Notes: generated from the sequence alone by a model not told the origin. 64,000 nt of DNA from MWBF01 sp040772005 (GCA_040772005.1 JAXGYZ010000003.1:186001-250000); one strand, 5' to 3'; positions 17,393 to 26,552 are shown, counted from the stretch's first letter. A program made the numbers and translations.

Positions 17393-18028
17393 ATGTCGGA
17401 ACAACTGATCAATGCGATTGCGGACATGGACGAGGAAGGCGCGCTGGCGCTGACGCAGGAGCTGCTGGCGGCAGGGACGGCGCCGGCGGCGATCCTGGAC
17501 GCGTGCCGGACGGCGATGGGCGTCGTCGGGCAGCGCTTCGAGGCCGGGGAGTACTTCATCCCGGAGCTGATCCTGGCAGGCGAGATGCTGAAGAGCATCT
17601 CGGCAGAGGTGAAGCCGCACCTGGTGGCGGGGCAGGCCGTGGTGAAGGATGCCACGGTGGTGGTCGGCACGGTGAAGGGCGACATTCACGACATCGGCAA
17701 GGACATCGTGGTGTTCATGCTGGACGTGAACGGGTTCGAGGTGCACGACCTGGGCATCGACGTGGCGCCGCAGGCGTTCGTGGACAAGATCGTGGAGGTC
17801 AAGCCGCAGGTGGTGGCGCTGAGTGGTTTCCTGACGCTGGCGTACGACTCGATGAAGGAGACGGTGGCGGCGATTGCGGCGGCGGGGCTGCGCGACAGCG
17901 TTAAGATCATGGTGGGCGGCGGGACGGTGGACGAGCAGGTGTGCAAGTACGCCGGGGCGGATGCGTTCGGCGCGGATGCGATGGCTGCCGTGACGCTCGC
18001 CAAGAGCTGGACCACAGGAGCGAAATAA
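17393..18028 (+). CDS. Corrinoid methyltransferase protein, copy 1
   Basis: This 211-residue corrinoid protein has a helical cap (1-85) and a cobalamin domain with GDIHDIGKD (DxHxxG at 97-102; His99 ligates cobalt). SGFLTLAYDSMKETV and VGGGTVDEQVC complete the fold. The encoded protein is identical to that at 19333-19968, and the genes differ at three third-codon positions only. It is followed after one base by its own URO-D-family methyltransferase. An AAGGAG site lies upstream. Confidence 0.92.
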   Translation: MSEQLINAIADMDEEGALALTQELLAAGTAPAAILDACRTAMGVVGQRFEAGEYFIPELILAGEMLKSISAEVKPHLVAGQAVVKDATVVVGTVKGDIHDIGKDIVVFMLDVNGFEVHDLGIDVAPQAFVDKIVEVKPQVVALSGFLTLAYDSMKETVAAIAAAGLRDSVKIMVGGGTVDEQVCKYAGADAFGADAMAAVTLAKSWTTGAK

Positions 18029-18029
18029 C

Positions 18030-19310
18030 ATGGCCAACATGCCTTTCACCGACAAGCTGGATGCAGGCAAGAGCAACGAGCAATTGTTTGCGGAGCGCGC
18101 GCAGCGCCTGCAGGATGCACTGGCGCTGCGGCAACCGGATCGCATTCCGGTCAATATGGGCGCAGGCTACTTCCTGGGCGAGTACGGCGGCATCACGCAC
18201 CAGGAGCAGCAGGATAACCCGGCGAAAGCCCAGGAATTGATGGAGAAGGCTGCGCTGGACTTCCAGCCGGACACCATCTTCGGCCTGTTCAACAGCCCGC
18301 GGCCGAGCGTGGCCCTGGGCGACCGCATGACCCGCTGGCCGGGTTACGGGCTGCCCTCCTCGGGCTCGTTCCAGTTCGTCGAGCACGAGTTCATGAAGGG
18401 CGAGGATTACGACGCCTTCCTGCGCGACCCGTCCGATTGGGCCATCCGCACCTACCTGCCGCGTGCGTTCCGGGAGCTGGAGCCGTTCGCCGCGCTGCCG
18501 CCGTTCAGCCTGCTGGCGTTCGGCCACTATAACCTCGGCAACCTGACGGCTTTCGCCACGCCGCCCATGCAGGCTGCGCTGAGGGCGCTGGGCCGGGCCA
18601 TCGAGGCTGCGGTCGAAGACAGCGCACGGATGGGCGAATCCGTCGGCCGCATGGTCGCGCTGGGCTTCCCGCCGAGTTACCTGGCAGGCAGCCTCATCGA
18701 GGCGCCGTTCGACTTCATGTCCGACACGCTGCGCGGGATGCGCGGCATCATGCTGGATATGCTGCGCCGGCCCGACAAGCTGTTGGCTGCTGAGGAACTC
18801 GTGCTGCACTACCAGCTCGAATTTGCCCTCAACTTCGCCAAGGCGACCGGGCTGACGAACTGCTTCATCCCGCTTCACCGCGGCTCGGACGGCTTCATGT
18901 CGCTGCCGCAGTTCGAGAAGTTCTACTGGCCCCAGCTCAAGAAGATGATGCTGGCGCTCATCGACAACGGCATCTACCCCATCCCGTATTACGAGGGCAT
19001 CTGGGACCAGCGGTTGCACTATCTGGCGGAACTGCCCAAGGGCAAGAGCGGCGGCATGTTCCAGAACAGCGACATCTTCAAGGTCAAAGAGATTGTCGGC
19101 AACACGATGTGCATCATCGGCGGCATGAAGAACTCGCTGCTGCAGAGCGGCACCGTCGAGCAGGTGCGCGAGCGGACCAGGCAGGTGTGCGAGGTTGTCG
19201 GCAAGGGCGGCGGGTTTATCATGAGCACCGAAGTCGGTGAGATGGAAGGCAGCCGCCCCGAGAACATCCGCGCGTGGATCGACGCCACCCGCGAGTTCGG
19301 CGTTTACTAA
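18030..19310 (+). CDS. URO-D-family (MtaA-like) methyltransferase 1
   Basis: This 426-residue protein belongs to the URO-D/MtaA superfamily and follows the corrinoid gene after one base (TAA-C-ATG). DALALRQPDRIPVNMG is the family's N-terminal signature. The conserved histidine in FIPLHRGSDGFMS, the acidic YYEG and the cysteine in MCIIGG are candidate zinc ligands that would activate a thiol or methyl acceptor. It is probably the substrate-side or acceptor-side methyltransferase for the corrinoid protein. It is clearly paralogous to the protein at 19970 but far from identical, so the two probably differ in substrate. Confidence 0.82.
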   Translation: MANMPFTDKLDAGKSNEQLFAERAQRLQDALALRQPDRIPVNMGAGYFLGEYGGITHQEQQDNPAKAQELMEKAALDFQPDTIFGLFNSPRPSVALGDRMTRWPGYGLPSSGSFQFVEHEFMKGEDYDAFLRDPSDWAIRTYLPRAFRELEPFAALPPFSLLAFGHYNLGNLTAFATPPMQAALRALGRAIEAAVEDSARMGESVGRMVALGFPPSYLAGSLIEAPFDFMSDTLRGMRGIMLDMLRRPDKLLAAEELVLHYQLEFALNFAKATGLTNCFIPLHRGSDGFMSLPQFEKFYWPQLKKMMLALIDNGIYPIPYYEGIWDQRLHYLAELPKGKSGGMFQNSDIFKVKEIVGNTMCIIGGMKNSLLQSGTVEQVRERTRQVCEVVGKGGGFIMSTEVGEMEGSRPENIRAWIDATREFGVY

Positions 19311-19332
19311 GCACGGCAGAAGGAGTTTCTCA

Positions 19333-19968
19333 ATGTCGGAACAACTGATCAATGCGATTGCGGACATGGACGAGGAAGGCGCGCTGGCGCTGACGCAGGA
19401 GCTGCTGGCGGCAGGGACGGCGCCGGCGGCGATCCTGGACGCGTGCCGGACGGCGATGGGCGTCGTCGGGCAGCGCTTCGAGGCCGGGGAGTACTTCATC
19501 CCGGAGCTGATCCTGGCGGGCGAGATGCTGAAGAGCATCTCGGCAGAGGTGAAGCCGCACCTGGTGGCGGGGCAGGCCGTGGTGAAGGATGCCACGGTGG
19601 TGGTCGGCACGGTGAAGGGCGACATTCACGACATCGGCAAGGACATCGTGGTGTTCATGCTGGACGTGAACGGGTTCGAGGTGCACGACCTGGGCATCGA
19701 CGTGGCGCCGCAGGCGTTCGTGGACAAGATCGTGGAGGTCAAGCCGCAGGTGGTGGCGCTGAGCGGGTTCCTGACGCTGGCGTACGACTCGATGAAGGAG
19801 ACGGTGGCGGCGATTGCGGCGGCGGGGCTGCGCGACAGCGTTAAGATCATGGTGGGCGGCGGGACGGTGGACGAGCAGGTGTGCAAGTACGCCGGGGCGG
19901 ATGCGTTCGGCGCGGATGCGATGGCTGCCGTGACGCTCGCCAAGAGCTGGACCACAGGAGCGAAATAA
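19333..19968 (+). CDS. Corrinoid methyltransferase protein, copy 2 (identical protein)
   Basis: This gene encodes the same 211 residues as 17393-18028. Three silent differences are visible (GCA/GCG, AGT/AGC, GGT/GGG). Identity extends upstream through the AGAAGGAGTTT ribosome site and downstream through AGGAGCGAAATAACATGGC into the next gene's start. The partner methyltransferase begins after one base. Either the duplication is recent or gene conversion keeps the copies equal. DxHxxG is at 97-102. Confidence 0.92.
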   Translation: MSEQLINAIADMDEEGALALTQELLAAGTAPAAILDACRTAMGVVGQRFEAGEYFIPELILAGEMLKSISAEVKPHLVAGQAVVKDATVVVGTVKGDIHDIGKDIVVFMLDVNGFEVHDLGIDVAPQAFVDKIVEVKPQVVALSGFLTLAYDSMKETVAAIAAAGLRDSVKIMVGGGTVDEQVCKYAGADAFGADAMAAVTLAKSWTTGAK

Positions 19969-19969
19969 C

Positions 19970-21298
19970 ATGGCAAATCTAACTCGTGAGCAGAAGTTCG
20001 AGGAACGCTTTGCACGCTGGGCCGCGCCTGGCGTGCAGTTCGATACGCCTGAGGCCGAGGCCGCGTACCGGGAACGCGTGCAGATGTTCAAGGATGTCGT
20101 GCAGTGCAAGAAGCCGGTGCGGGTGCCCATCATGTTGAACAGCGGCATCGTGCCCTTCGCCTATTCCGGCTTCACCACCGAAGAGGTCATGTACGATTAC
20201 GATAAGCTCGGCCAGGCCTTCAAGAAGTACAACCAGGACTTCCAGACCGACACCATCATTAGCTGCGGCATGACCGGCTCCGGCCCGCTGTTCGACATCC
20301 TGGATTACAAGCTCTACCAGTGGCCGGGCCATGGCGTCGACCCGCGCGCGTCGTACCAGGCGCTTGAAGCCGAGTACATGCACGCGGACGAGTACGACCT
20401 GCTCATCAACGACCCGACCGACTTCTTCATGCGCTACTACCTGCCGCGCGTGTTCGGCAGCCTGGCCGGCTGGTCCATGCTCGGCCCCATGACGGACGTG
20501 ACTGAATTGCCCTTCACGGGCCCCTACATGATATCCGCCGGCGTGCCGCCCATTCGCCAGGCGTTCGAAAAGCTGCTGGAGGCCGGGCAGGAGGCGCTGC
20601 GCTGGGCGAACGCCATCGGCCCGATTGACGGTTACTCGATGACGAAGTGGGGCCTGCCCGCGTTCATCGGCGGCGCGACCAAGGCGCCGTTCGACACCCT
20701 GGGCGACACGCTGCGCGGGACGCGCGCCATCATGCTCGACAAGTTCCGCCAGCCGAAGAAGGTGCTCGCTGCGATGGAGCGCCTGGTGCCCCTGGCCGTA
20801 GCTTCGGGCGTGCGCGCGGCGACCAACAGCGGCGTGCCTGTCGTGTTCATCCCGCTGCACAAGGGCGCGGACGGTTTCATGTCGGACAAGGACTTCAAGA
20901 CGTTCTACTGGCCGACGCTGAAAGCGCTCATCGTGGGCCTGGTCAACGAAGGCTGTGTGCCGTTCCTGTTCGTCGAGGGCGGCTACAACCAGCGGCTCGA
21001 CGCTATCGCACGCGACCCGGACATCCCCGCGGGCTCGACCATCTGGATTTTCGACAAGACCGACATGCAGGAGGTCAAGCGGCAGTTCGGCGGCTGGGCC
21101 TGCTTCGGCGGGAACGTGCCGGCCTCGATGATCTCCACCGGCACGCCCGAGGATGTGGCGGCCTACGTCAAGACGCTGCTGGCGGACGTGGCCGGCGACG
21201 GCGGCTTCATCCTGTCGCCGGGCGCGGTGGTCGACCACGCGAAGCCGGAGAACATGCACGCGCTGATCGACACCTGCCGGGAACACGGCGTCTATTAG
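19970..21298 (+). CDS. URO-D-family (MtaA-like) methyltransferase 2
   Basis: This 442-residue protein is the second URO-D-family partner. It shares with protein 1 the segments PLHKGADGFMSDKDFKTFYWP, FDTLGDTLRGTRAIMLD and the C-terminal pattern MHALIDTCREHGVY, but differs over most of its length. His in PLHKG, Glu in FVEGG and Cys in WACFGG are candidate metal ligands. Paired with the second identical corrinoid protein, it probably gives the operon a second methyl donor or acceptor specificity. Confidence 0.82.
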   Translation: MANLTREQKFEERFARWAAPGVQFDTPEAEAAYRERVQMFKDVVQCKKPVRVPIMLNSGIVPFAYSGFTTEEVMYDYDKLGQAFKKYNQDFQTDTIISCGMTGSGPLFDILDYKLYQWPGHGVDPRASYQALEAEYMHADEYDLLINDPTDFFMRYYLPRVFGSLAGWSMLGPMTDVTELPFTGPYMISAGVPPIRQAFEKLLEAGQEALRWANAIGPIDGYSMTKWGLPAFIGGATKAPFDTLGDTLRGTRAIMLDKFRQPKKVLAAMERLVPLAVASGVRAATNSGVPVVFIPLHKGADGFMSDKDFKTFYWPTLKALIVGLVNEGCVPFLFVEGGYNQRLDAIARDPDIPAGSTIWIFDKTDMQEVKRQFGGWACFGGNVPASMISTGTPEDVAAYVKTLLADVAGDGGFILSPGAVVDHAKPENMHALIDTCREHGVY

Positions 21299-21317
21299 GA
21301 ACGCGTGACGAAACCAG

Positions 21318-21415
21318 GTAGGGGCGGGGTCTCCCCGCCCTGAAATGCGTGTCTGGGGCGGGGTCTCCCCGCCCTGAAATGCGTGTCTGGGGCGGGGAGA
21401 CCCCGCCCCTACAGC
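21318..21415. repeat. Tandem/inverted GGGGCGGGG repeats
   Basis: Between the second methyltransferase and the MFS gene lie three units built from GGGGCGGGGTCTCCCCGCCC, separated by the spacer TGAAATGCGTGTCTG. The last unit is in inverted form (GGGGCGGGGAGACCCCGCCCC). Each is self-complementary and would form strong hairpins. It may attenuate transcription into the MFS and RACE genes. There are too few irregular units for CRISPR. Confidence 0.75.
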
Positions 21416-21452
21416 ACGTATTGCATTGCGGACCTCACCTACAAGGAAGCCC

Positions 21453-22655
21453 ATGCAGACTAACGCTGCCCGCAACGGTGCCCGCGGGGCCACCAGTACG
21501 ACCGCGTGGCTGATCCTGGCCGTGCTCCTGTTGTTCAGCATCGCCGCGCCCCTCAACCAGTTCAAAGTGCCGCCCATCATGCCGATCCTGATGCAGGCGC
21601 TCAACCTGTCTGTGTCGGGTGCGGGCATGCTGATGTCGGTCTTTGCCATCACCGGCCTCATCCTGGCGCTGCCCTCCGGGTTCATCCTGCAACGGACAGG
21701 CTTTCGGACGACCGGCATCATCGCGGGCGGCTCGATGGTCCTCGGTGCGGCCGTAGGCGCGCTGAGCAAGGATAATACGACGCTCCTCCTCAGCCGCGTG
21801 ATCGAGGGCGTCGGCACCGGCTTCATGGCCGTGCTGGCCCCCGCGCTCATCGCGCAGTGGTTCGCCGCCGAGAAGCGGGGCACTGCGATGGGCATCTGGT
21901 CGGCCTGGGTGCCCGTCGGTACGGCCGCCATGCTGATTGTCGCGCCGGCGCTCGCCCAATCTGCGGGTTGGCCCGCGGTCTGGTGGGTCGGCGCAGCCTA
22001 TGCGGCGGTGATGACGATCATCTACCTGCTCGTCGTCCGGCCTGCTCCGGCGGTCGCGGGCCATGCGCCGTCAGCCCCAGCCCGGGCCATGCCAGCCAGC
22101 CCGCTGCGTAACCGCAAAATCTGGCTGTTGGCGGGCGCGTTCGGCGCGTTCAACGCTGCAGTGATCGGGTTCGCTACGTACATGCCCACCTTTCTGACTA
22201 CCGAACGTGGGACGCCGTTGGCGCAGGCCGCAGTATTGGCAGGCATCCCGACGCTGGTTACGATTATCTCTGCGCCTGCAGGAGGGCTCCTGTCCGACCG
22301 GATGGGTTCACGCAAGAAGCTCTTCGTGTTCGGCCTCGCGTGCTCTATCATCCTGCTTCCGCTGACGCATGTCATGAGCAACGCGGCTCTTGTCGCGCTC
22401 TTGGTCGTCACCGGCCTGGCGCTCGGCCTCATTCCGACGAATATCTTCTCGGCTGCAGTCGAGGCCGCGGGCGACGAGCGGCTCGGTGGCCTTGCGATGG
22501 CCGTCATCATGGTCGGCCAGAATGCCGGCATGTTGATCGGCCCCGTCATCTTCGGCGCGTTGGCGGAGGGGCCGGGTTGGCCCGTTGCGTTCGCCAGCCT
22601 GGGCGTCATGGCCGCCTTCGGCCTGCTGTGCGGCTGGCTTGCCAGGGTGCGTTGA
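21453..22655 (+). CDS. MFS transporter
   Basis: This 400-residue protein has about 12 hydrophobic segments. MFS signatures include the loop 2-3 region (PSGFILQRTGFRTTGII) and a matching loop in the second half (AGGLLSDRMGSRKKLFVFG). It resembles cyanate/nitrate-type or generic metabolite permeases. Its place between methyltransferases and the corrinoid activator suggests uptake of the methylated substrate or export of the demethylated product. The ATG at 21453 follows AAGGAA. Confidence 0.83.
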   Translation: MQTNAARNGARGATSTTAWLILAVLLLFSIAAPLNQFKVPPIMPILMQALNLSVSGAGMLMSVFAITGLILALPSGFILQRTGFRTTGIIAGGSMVLGAAVGALSKDNTTLLLSRVIEGVGTGFMAVLAPALIAQWFAAEKRGTAMGIWSAWVPVGTAAMLIVAPALAQSAGWPAVWWVGAAYAAVMTIIYLLVVRPAPAVAGHAPSAPARAMPASPLRNRKIWLLAGAFGAFNAAVIGFATYMPTFLTTERGTPLAQAAVLAGIPTLVTIISAPAGGLLSDRMGSRKKLFVFGLACSIILLPLTHVMSNAALVALLVVTGLALGLIPTNIFSAAVEAAGDERLGGLAMAVIMVGQNAGMLIGPVIFGALAEGPGWPVAFASLGVMAAFGLLCGWLARVR

Positions 22656-22666
22656 GCGAGGAAATC

Positions 22667-24466
22667 ATGTCCTATACCGTTGACTTCGAGCCGGTCGGCC
22701 GGCGGGGGACCTGCCCGGCAGGCGGGACGCTGTTGGATGCGGCACGCGCATTGGGCGTGGACCTGGCGAGCGTCTGCGGCGGGAACGGGTCCTGCGGCCG
22801 CTGCCGGGTGCAGCTTGTTGCGGGCACACTGACCCCCGTCACACTGACCGAAGAAGGCGAGCTGACGCCCGAAGAACTCGAACAGGGGTATCGCCTGGCC
22901 TGCCTGGCCGAGCCGCTGAGCGATTGCCGCGTGCACGTACCCGCCGAATCGCTCACTGCGCTGCAGCGCACCCAGCTCGAGGGGCTGGAAGTGCCTACGG
23001 AGGTGCAACCCTCGGTGACAGGCTACGTGGTGACGATGGACCGGCCGACGCTGGAGGACCTGCGTGGGGACGACGAGCGCATCTGCGCGGCGGTTGCGGC
23101 CGCGAGCGGCGTCGATGTACGGCTGCCAGATCTGGCAGTCGTGCGCGCGGCCACACCGGAACTGCGACGGCTGGAGTGGCACGCGCGGGTCACGCTGCGC
23201 GGCCGCGAGGTAGTGCATGTCGCCGCAGCGGATGCGCCATGGCTGGGGCTGGCCGTGGATATCGGCACGACCAAGATTGCCGCGTATCTTGTAGACCTGG
23301 CGACGGGCCAGACTCGGGCCGCGCGCGGCGCGATGGACCCGCAGATTGCCTACGGGGAGGACGTCATCGCCCGGCTGGTCTACGCTGGCAAGGGGGCGGA
23401 GGAGTCCGAGCGCATGGCCGGGCTGCTGGCCGAGGGTCTAAACCGGCTGGCCGCGGATGCGTGCGCGGAGATCGGCGCGCAGCCGGCGGACATCGTCGAT
23501 GCCGTCCTGGTCGGCAACACTGCCATCCACCACCTGCTCCTCGGCCTGCCGGTGACGCAGTTGGCCGCCGCGCCCTACGTGCCTGCGGTGCGCAGCGCGG
23601 TGGACGTCAGGGCGCGGGACATCGGGCTGGCACTCGCACCCGGCGCGTATGTCCACCTGCTGCCGAACATCGCCGGCTACGTGGGCGCGGACCACGTCGC
23701 GATGCTGCTGGCGACCGGCGTTGCAGACGCGGCCGACACGACGCTGGCCATCGACATCGGCACGAACACCGAGATGTGCCTGACCCACCGCGGGCAGATG
23801 ACCAGCCTGTCGTGCGCCTCCGGCCCCGCCTTCGAGGGCGCGCACATCAAGTTCGGGATGCGGGCCGCACCCGGCGCCATCGAGCGGGTGCTGATCGTGG
23901 ATAACAAGGTCGAGTACAAGACGATCGGGGATGCGCCGCCGGTGGGCCTGTGCGGGTCGGGCATCCTGGATGTCGTCGCGCAGCTCCGGCTGCACGGGAT
24001 GCTGGACAAGCGCGGGCGGCTTGCAGGGCTGGGCGTCCGCGAGGCCGACCTGGACTTCGAGTTCGAGGTTGCGAGCGAGAGCGAGGCGGGCAACGGCCGC
24101 GCCATCACCGTGACGCAGCACGACATCCGCGAGCTGCAACTGGCGAAGGGCGCGATCCGCTGCGGCATCGAGACGCTGCTCCAGGACGCGGGCATCACGG
24201 CTGACGCGGTCGACCGGGTGATCATCGCGGGTGCGTTCGGCACATACATCGACGTGGAGAGCGCCATGACCATCGGCCTGCTGCCGCAGGTGCCGCTGGC
24301 GCGCGTCACGCAGGTGGGCAATGCGGCGGGCACGGGCGCGCGGCTCGCGCTCATCTCGCGCACGCAGCGCAGCCAGGCCCGCGCCATCGCCGGCCGCATC
24401 CGTTACCTCGAACTGGCGCGCACCCCGCGCTTCATGCGCAACTTCGCAGAGGCAATGCTGATGTAG
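22667..24466 (+). CDS. RACE-type reductive activator of corrinoid proteins (ASKHA, DUF4445)
   Basis: This 599-residue protein reactivates corrinoid proteins whose cobalt has been oxidised to Co(II), using ATP and a [2Fe-2S] cluster. The N-terminal ferredoxin domain has Cys37, Cys43, Cys46 and Cys79. A linker follows, then the actin-like ATPase region with LAVDIGTTKIAAYLVD (about 203), VGNTAIHHLLLG, LAIDIGTNTEMCL (about 362) and GLCGSGILDVV. The C-terminus has VIIAGAFGTYIDVESAMTIGLLP. It completes the demethylase set of the upstream operon. Its ATG at 22667 follows AGGAAA. Confidence 0.9.
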   Translation: MSYTVDFEPVGRRGTCPAGGTLLDAARALGVDLASVCGGNGSCGRCRVQLVAGTLTPVTLTEEGELTPEELEQGYRLACLAEPLSDCRVHVPAESLTALQRTQLEGLEVPTEVQPSVTGYVVTMDRPTLEDLRGDDERICAAVAAASGVDVRLPDLAVVRAATPELRRLEWHARVTLRGREVVHVAAADAPWLGLAVDIGTTKIAAYLVDLATGQTRAARGAMDPQIAYGEDVIARLVYAGKGAEESERMAGLLAEGLNRLAADACAEIGAQPADIVDAVLVGNTAIHHLLLGLPVTQLAAAPYVPAVRSAVDVRARDIGLALAPGAYVHLLPNIAGYVGADHVAMLLATGVADAADTTLAIDIGTNTEMCLTHRGQMTSLSCASGPAFEGAHIKFGMRAAPGAIERVLIVDNKVEYKTIGDAPPVGLCGSGILDVVAQLRLHGMLDKRGRLAGLGVREADLDFEFEVASESEAGNGRAITVTQHDIRELQLAKGAIRCGIETLLQDAGITADAVDRVIIAGAFGTYIDVESAMTIGLLPQVPLARVTQVGNAAGTGARLALISRTQRSQARAIAGRIRYLELARTPRFMRNFAEAMLM

Positions 24467-24507
24467 TTCGCAGCATCGTCAATTGTACCTTCTGTTGCTT
24501 TTTCCCA

Positions 24508-24536
24508 TTGACACTTGATACGAATAGTGCTATCCT
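24508..24536 (+). promoter_or_regulatory. Sigma-70 type promoter for fur-family gene
   Basis: TTGACA (24508-24513), a 17-base spacer and TATCCT (24531-24536) precede the Fur-family gene by about 55 bases. No clear PerR-box palindrome was found around it. Confidence 0.6.
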
Positions 24537-24589
24537 GCTTGCGGATACTGATTCTCCATAGCAGTATTTTGCAGGCGGGATTCAGCGCT

Positions 24590-25033
24590 ATGTTCGATGG
24601 TGAAGCCAGGGTTGACGAGCTGCTCCTCAAGCTCAGGGCGCGCCACTACCGCATGACACCCCAGCGGGCGGCGCTCCTGCACCTCATTGCTACCAGCGAG
24701 GCGCACCCCAGCGCGGCCCACCTGTATGCACAGGTGCAGGCCCAGTTCCCCGACATGAGTCTTGCAACCGTCTACAAGACGCTCAACGTGCTGAAAGAGA
24801 TGGGCGAGGTGCTGGAGCTGGGCTTCAGCGACGACGACAATCGCTTCGACGGCCGGCAGCCCGTGCCGCATCCGCACCTGATCTGTATCCGCTGCCGTAA
24901 GATCGTCGATCTCGAAACCGCTATCGTCAGCGAACTCGCGTTCGACATGGCGCAGCAGACCGGTTTCGAGATTCTGAGTCATCGGCTCGACTTCTACGGC
25001 TTGTGTCCCGACTGCCAGCCCGGCAGACCATGA
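24590..25033 (+). CDS. Fur-family regulator, PerR-like
   Basis: This 147-residue protein has the Fur winged helix (residues 10-85: HYRMTPQRAALLHLI, SLATVYKTLNVLKEMG) and a dimerisation domain with HPHLICIRCRK. Structural zinc cysteines are at CxxC 99-102 and 139-142. The length and pattern fit PerR-type peroxide sensors, which oxidise a metal-ligand histidine, better than iron-sensing Fur. The neighbouring cytochrome c peroxidase supports a peroxide role. The ATG at 24590 is chosen because the domain begins just after it; upstream codons in frame are AT-rich promoter sequence. Confidence 0.82.
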   Translation: MFDGEARVDELLLKLRARHYRMTPQRAALLHLIATSEAHPSAAHLYAQVQAQFPDMSLATVYKTLNVLKEMGEVLELGFSDDDNRFDGRQPVPHPHLICIRCRKIVDLETAIVSELAFDMAQQTGFEILSHRLDFYGLCPDCQPGRP

Positions 25034-25156
25034 TCCGGCACGACGTCAAGGACTGCCAGAACACAGTATAGATCGGAGGTGAGAGTACCGAGGAAAGGTC
25101 GGATGGTTGAACCCAGTTGACCCCACCACGATGACGTTCTGAAGGAGAAATCCACC

Positions 25157-26356
25157 ATGTATAGAAGAAGCATTCTGTCCCTCGTTCTCGCCGCAGCCGT
25201 TGTCCTGCTGCTGATGGCTGCCGGCGTCTCCGCCCAAGACGGTCTGAACCCGCAGGAGCAACTGGGCAAAGCCCTGTTCTTCGATAAAGCTCTGTCGGCC
25301 AACGGCAACCAGTCGTGCGCGACGTGCCATGCACCCGAGGTCGGCTGGACCGGCCCGGATTTCGAGATCAACGCACACGGTTCGGTCTACCCCGGCTCAT
25401 ATCCTGACAGATTTGGTGATCGCAAGCCGCCCACCACGGCCTACGGCGGCGAGAGCCCGGTCCTCTACTTTGATGAGAAACAGGGTCTGTGGATCGGCGG
25501 CATGTTCTGGGATGGCCGTGCGACCGGCTGGACGCTCGGTGACCCGCTGGCCGAACAGGCGCAGGGGCCCTTCCTGAATCCCGTGGAGCAGGCGTTGTCC
25601 AAGGACGTCTTGCCTATCGGTCAGCCGGTAGTTGACAAGGTTCTCGCTTCCGACTACGCTGATTTGTACTTGCAAGTCTGCAATGATCCGAGCGTCTTGC
25701 CATACGACTGTATCGGCTACGCCATCTCTGCGTACGAAAAATCGTCCGAAGTCAACCCGTACTCGTCCAAGTACGATGCCTGGCTGCGGGGCGAGGCCAA
25801 GCTGACGGCCGAGGAGAAGCTGGGCAAGGCGCTGTTCCAGGGCAAGGCGAAGTGCTCGGCCTGCCACCTCATCAAGGGCAAGGCGCCGCTCTTCACCGAC
25901 TTTACCTACGACAACCTGGGCATCCCGAAGAACCCCGAGAATCCCGTGTACGATGTCAACCCCAACTTTGTCGACCCGGGCCTGGGCGGCTTCCTGATGA
26001 GCATCGGGGAAGACCACGAATCCGAGATGGGCAAGCACAAGGTGCCGACCCTGCGGAATGTGGACCTGCGGCCGAGTGACGATTTCGTGAAGGCATTCGG
26101 CCACAACGGCTACTTCAAGTCGCTGTACGGCATCACCCACTTCTATAACACCCGTGACGTGAAGCCCGTGTGCCCGAACGACCATGACTACACTGAGGCA
26201 GAGGCCCTGGCAGCGGACTGCTGGCCCGCGCCCGAGGTCGTGGACAACGTCAACACGGCCGAAATGGGCGACCTGGGCCTGACCGAAAAGGAAGAGTGGG
26301 CCATCGTCGCCTTCATGAAGACCCTGTCCGACGGGTACGTGCCGACCGGCAAGTAA
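25157..26356 (+). CDS. Diheme cytochrome c peroxidase (CCP/MauG family)
   Basis: This 399-residue exported protein has a Sec signal peptide (cleavage near VSA-QDG, about residue 26) and two haem motifs, CATCH (54-58) and CSACH (about 233-237). It fits bacterial diheme peroxidases, which reduce H2O2 with electrons from small cytochromes outside the membrane. MFWDGRATGW, FLNPVEQAL and VPTLRNV are family signatures. An AAGGAG site precedes the ATG. It is 123 bases after the PerR-like gene and probably under its control. Confidence 0.88.
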   Translation: MYRRSILSLVLAAAVVLLLMAAGVSAQDGLNPQEQLGKALFFDKALSANGNQSCATCHAPEVGWTGPDFEINAHGSVYPGSYPDRFGDRKPPTTAYGGESPVLYFDEKQGLWIGGMFWDGRATGWTLGDPLAEQAQGPFLNPVEQALSKDVLPIGQPVVDKVLASDYADLYLQVCNDPSVLPYDCIGYAISAYEKSSEVNPYSSKYDAWLRGEAKLTAEEKLGKALFQGKAKCSACHLIKGKAPLFTDFTYDNLGIPKNPENPVYDVNPNFVDPGLGGFLMSIGEDHESEMGKHKVPTLRNVDLRPSDDFVKAFGHNGYFKSLYGITHFYNTRDVKPVCPNDHDYTEAEALAADCWPAPEVVDNVNTAEMGDLGLTEKEEWAIVAFMKTLSDGYVPTGK

Positions 26357-26404
26357 GCGCGAGCGGTGAGAAGCAACCGCGTGCGCCGCGCCAAGCAAAA
26401 GATG

Positions 26405-26474
26405 GGAGTCGAGGCTTCAGCCGGATTGGGCGTGTACCCACACAGCCAACCTGACCGGCTGAAGCCTCGACTCC
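26405..26474. repeat. Dispersed inverted-repeat element (copy 2 of 2)
   Basis: A 70-base element has perfect 20-base terminal arms GGAGTCGAGGCTTCAGCCGG and its complement, with a centre containing GTACCCACACA. It matches the element at 4604-4691, which is longer by an internal GC-rich insertion. It is non-coding. Confidence 0.7.
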
Positions 26475-26552
26475 AGGCACATTCGGGGTTCCTGCTGTAG
26501 GGCGACCCGGGCGGTCGCCTGCCGCGCTTGCGGCCCACACATCGAAAACAGA

